Source: Opitutia bacterium
Lineage (GTDB): Bacteria; Verrucomicrobiota; Verrucomicrobiia; Opitutales; Seribacteraceae
DNA: 43,704 nt
Reading direction: 5' to 3'
NCBI GenBank assembly: GCA_002716045.1
Contig: PAZC01000009.1
Location: 1-43,704, forward strand
The position numbers and the translations under genes are program-made. A model generated the notes under the pieces. The model was not told where the DNA came from, did no database searches, and saw nothing but the letters and a program-made list of their open reading frames with translations. The number at the start of each line of letters is the position of its first letter. The stretch's first letter is position 1. This document shows positions 41,747 to 43,704 of this stretch, one piece after another.

Positions 41747-43704
41747 TTCTTTTTGTCGTTTGCCTTTGCTTGGTTTTTGGCGAGCAGGGCAGCCAGTTCC
41801 TCGCGGGTTTCCTGATACTCGGTGTGCTCGGCCAAGTTTGTGTATTCCATGGGGTCTTTCTGGTAGTCGTAGAGCTCGACGCCGTGTTTGCCTTCACTCC
41901 ATTCGGTGTAGCGGTAACGCTTGGTTCGCACGGTACGTCCGAGGGGATTAGGTTGGTCCTTCGTCCTGAAGCCTTTAGGTCTTATGCGAGTTACGGTGTA
42001 AGCGGCTTCCTTGCCCTTGCGGAGGGGGCGCTGAAGAATGGGCAGCAGGCTATCTCCCATAACGTGCTCGGGGGAGGATAGGCCACATAGATCAGCGAGA
42101 GTGGGGTAGAGATCCACCAGTTCGGTAAGGGCGGAAGTACCCATGCCCGCGGTGGTCATGCCGGGCACCGATATGATGAGCGGCACGCGGGCGCTACCCT
42201 CGAAAAGGTCACTTTTTTGCCATAGGCCGTGGTGACCTAGGTGATAGCCGTGATCGGAAAGGAATACCACGATGGTGTTGTCTTTTAACTTCAGTTTTTC
42301 AAGGGCGTCGAGGACTTGTCCCAGGCAGGCGTCCATAAGCGTGGTGGAGGCGTAATAGGCTTGGATGATCTCCTTGCGTTTTTCCATTGATAATTCGCGC
42401 TGGTGGGGTCGGTCGGGGAGGGCGGCGAGCGGTATATCGTCGCGGTCGCCTTCTTTCTCGAGGACAGGCTTGATCTTGTCCAAGGGATAATGTTTGGCGT
42501 GGTGAGTTGGCGCCACGTAGGGTGTGTGTGGACGATAGAACCCAAGGGCCAGGAAGAAGGGTTTGCCTGTTTTTTTCGGATGGTTCTTTTCCAACAGCTT
42601 GATGGCGGCGATGGCCCCTTGACCATCGGTGTGTTCCTCGTCCTTTGAGTCGACGATCCGCCACGACATGGTGCCGCCGTACTTTCCCTTGACCAGAGTT
42701 TTGACCGGCTCCAATTCCGTCCTGTCTATGCCAATTGGATTGATGGTCTCGCTCCAGGAAGCGGGGTCGTCCTCGCCCGGAGTGCCAATCTGAAGGGGTA
42801 CGCCGTAATGATAGAGTTTCCCTATGCGGGAGACATGATAGCCGTTGTTCTTGAAGAGCTGTGGCAGGGTTACCAGGTCTGGATGCCTTTCTCGGAAGTT
42901 ACCTGCATTGGAAAGTACTCCCGTTTGTTCTGGGTAAAGCCCTGTGAGGAAAGAGGAGCGACTGGGGTTGCAGACAGGGTATTGGCAGTAGGCTCGGTCG
43001 AAGCGCAGACCACTTTTGGCCAAACGGTCGACGTTGGGTGAATGGACCAAGGGATGACCGTAGGCGCCGAGGTCGGCGTTGAGGTCATCGACAGCAACGA
43101 AGAGAACGTTGGGCTTTGCTTTTGGCTTGGAGGCTAATGCGGGAAGCACTTGTGCGTTCCCTACGTTTAATTGGCAGGCCTTGGCCTCGGGCAGGACATA
43201 TCTTGCGATGGGTGTGCCGCTTTCCGCGTCACTGAGTTGCCAGGCATGGGTGGCGAAGCTGTTGACGTATCGTTCGTCACCTGGGCGCAGGCGCATGGGT
43301 TGGGATAGTTTTCCTTCGAAATCAACCCATTCAAGTAGCAAGGCGTGAACTGAGAAATTATGAACGAAGAACTCGCTTCTTCTCCTCGAGAAACCAGATC
43401 GCTTGGCCTCTTTCGAGTTAATTGGCAGAGGTTTGACTTCGGGTGCATTTTTCGGAGCCAAGCTGACGAGGCCTCGCTCGTACAGTTTTTGCCAGTCGAG
43501 GAGGCGCTTGGGCCACTGGAATACTGGTTCCTTGGCCAAGTTGAAGCCTTTCATGTGCGGGGAGGCCGGTTGCCTTTGAGAAGGTTTTCGGTATACCCAC
43601 ATCCGTTTGCCGAACACTTCCTCAATCAGTTTGGCGAGAGCGGGATCGTAGGCCTGTAGTTCCTTGCGGGTGTTGACGTGGTTGTGCTCAAAGTCGTTCT
43701 GACG
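41743..43704 (-). CDS. Iduronate-2-sulfatase-like sulfatase with N-terminal VHL-like domain, 5' end outside window
   Basis: Open at the right edge; 653 residues are visible, and a GTG at 43617 is internal rather than a start. Visible residues 1-85 are an unassigned region (E-H-N-H-V-N-T-R-K-E-L at the edge) that loosely recalls a sulfotransferase tail. About 110-170 reads like a von Hippel-Lindau beta domain: V-H-N-F-S-V-H-A-L-L-L-E-W-V-D-F-E-G, L-R-P-G-D-E-R-Y-V-N-S-F-A-T-H-A-W-Q-L-S-D. The sulfatase follows: V-D-D-L-N-A-D-L-G-A-Y-G, then C-N-P-S-R-S-S-F-L-T-G (Cys at visible residue 245) and L-S-D-H-G-Y-H-L-G-H-H-G, all of the iduronate-2-sulfatase type. The true N-terminus and signal lie beyond the window. 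Confidence 0.9.
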   Translation of the reverse strand, partial: RQNDFEHNHVNTRKELQAYDPALAKLIEEVFGKRMWVYRKPSQRQPASPHMKGFNLAKEPVFQWPKRLLDWQKLYERGLVSLAPKNAPEVKPLPINSKEAKRSGFSRRRSEFFVHNFSVHALLLEWVDFEGKLSQPMRLRPGDERYVNSFATHAWQLSDAESGTPIARYVLPEAKACQLNVGNAQVLPALASKPKAKPNVLFVAVDDLNADLGAYGHPLVHSPNVDRLAKSGLRFDRAYCQYPVCNPSRSSFLTGLYPEQTGVLSNAGNFRERHPDLVTLPQLFKNNGYHVSRIGKLYHYGVPLQIGTPGEDDPASWSETINPIGIDRTELEPVKTLVKGKYGGTMSWRIVDSKDEEHTDGQGAIAAIKLLEKNHPKKTGKPFFLALGFYRPHTPYVAPTHHAKHYPLDKIKPVLEKEGDRDDIPLAALPDRPHQRELSMEKRKEIIQAYYASTTLMDACLGQVLDALEKLKLKDNTIVVFLSDHGYHLGHHGLWQKSDLFEGSARVPLIISVPGMTTAGMGTSALTELVDLYPTLADLCGLSSPEHVMGDSLLPILQRPLRKGKEAAYTVTRIRPKGFRTKDQPNPLGRTVRTKRYRYTEWSEGKHGVELYDYQKDPMEYTNLAEHTEYQETREELAALLAKNQAKANDKKK

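Noticed and set aside
43615-43617. GTG as the start of the right-edge sulfatase
   Set aside because: The frame stays open for 29 more codons to the window edge and no signal peptide follows the GTG, so the start is outside the window.

Overview
The window is a densely packed, almost entirely minus-strand stretch (about 53-54% GC by eye) from a PVC-superphylum bacterium, most likely Verrucomicrobiota. This is inferred from the family content: DUF1501 with PSCyt1/DUF1549/DUF1553 partners, a TIGR02604-type dehydrogenase, Tat-exported Gfo/Idh/MocA proteins, several DUF1080 proteins, five sulfatases, PQQ-like propellers and ThuA. Nearly every product has a Sec or Tat export signal, so the region encodes a periplasmic/surface programme for oxidative and hydrolytic breakdown of a sulfated, acylated, probably pectin-like glycan. 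No rRNA, tRNA, CRISPR array or insertion sequence was seen, and no gene-free stretch exceeds 300 bases.

Layout from the right edge in the direction of transcription. (1) 43704-36896: an iduronate-2-sulfatase-like protein that runs off the window and carries a VHL-like beta domain, a second sulfatase, a PL10 pectate lyase, a MATE exporter and a DUF6807 protein; the first three overlap by 4 nt each. (2) 36821-27744: an operon led by a FadR-type GntR regulator, followed by a PSCyt1/DUF1549/DUF1553 cytochrome, DUF1501, ThuA, a sulfatase and a TIGR02604-type dehydrogenase that lacks the usual C-terminal haem domain. A FadR-type operator palindrome lies just upstream of the regulator. (3) 27105-27727: the only plus-strand genes, a Phd/VapC-type toxin-antitoxin pair. 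(4) 26912-20197: DUF3500, Gfo/Idh/MocA, a HEAT-like protein, DUF1080, a propeller-DUF1080 fusion and an M20 peptidase. This looks like a 3-keto-glycoside type pathway. (5) 19986-19558: a small secreted protein of 20-residue repeats. (6) 19347-16761: an imelysin and DUF1111 di-haem pair, probably iron-linked, with an operator-like inverted repeat directly before the start codon. (7) 16591-9461: DUF1080, two PQQ-like propellers flanking DUF1501, an alpha/beta hydrolase and a dimethylformamidase-like protein. (8) 9316-7916: a stand-alone Gfo/Idh/MocA gene with a clear promoter and a strong intrinsic terminator. (9) 7646-141: sulfatase, sialate O-acetylesterase, DUF1080, a sulfatase with a discoidin-like tail, a small YHS-like metal-site protein and a frameshifted sulfite-oxidase-family molybdoenzyme.

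Working model (inference): esterase and sulfatases remove acetyl and sulfate groups, PL10 cleaves uronate backbones, Tat-exported Gfo/Idh/MocA enzymes oxidise sugars, DUF1080 enzymes cleave the keto-glycosides, and cytochrome-bearing PVC proteins accept electrons. No SusC/D, TonB-dependent or sugar-uptake transporter is present in the window; the only transporter is the MATE exporter. Most leaders lack a Shine-Dalgarno sequence, and several genes rely on stop/start overlaps.
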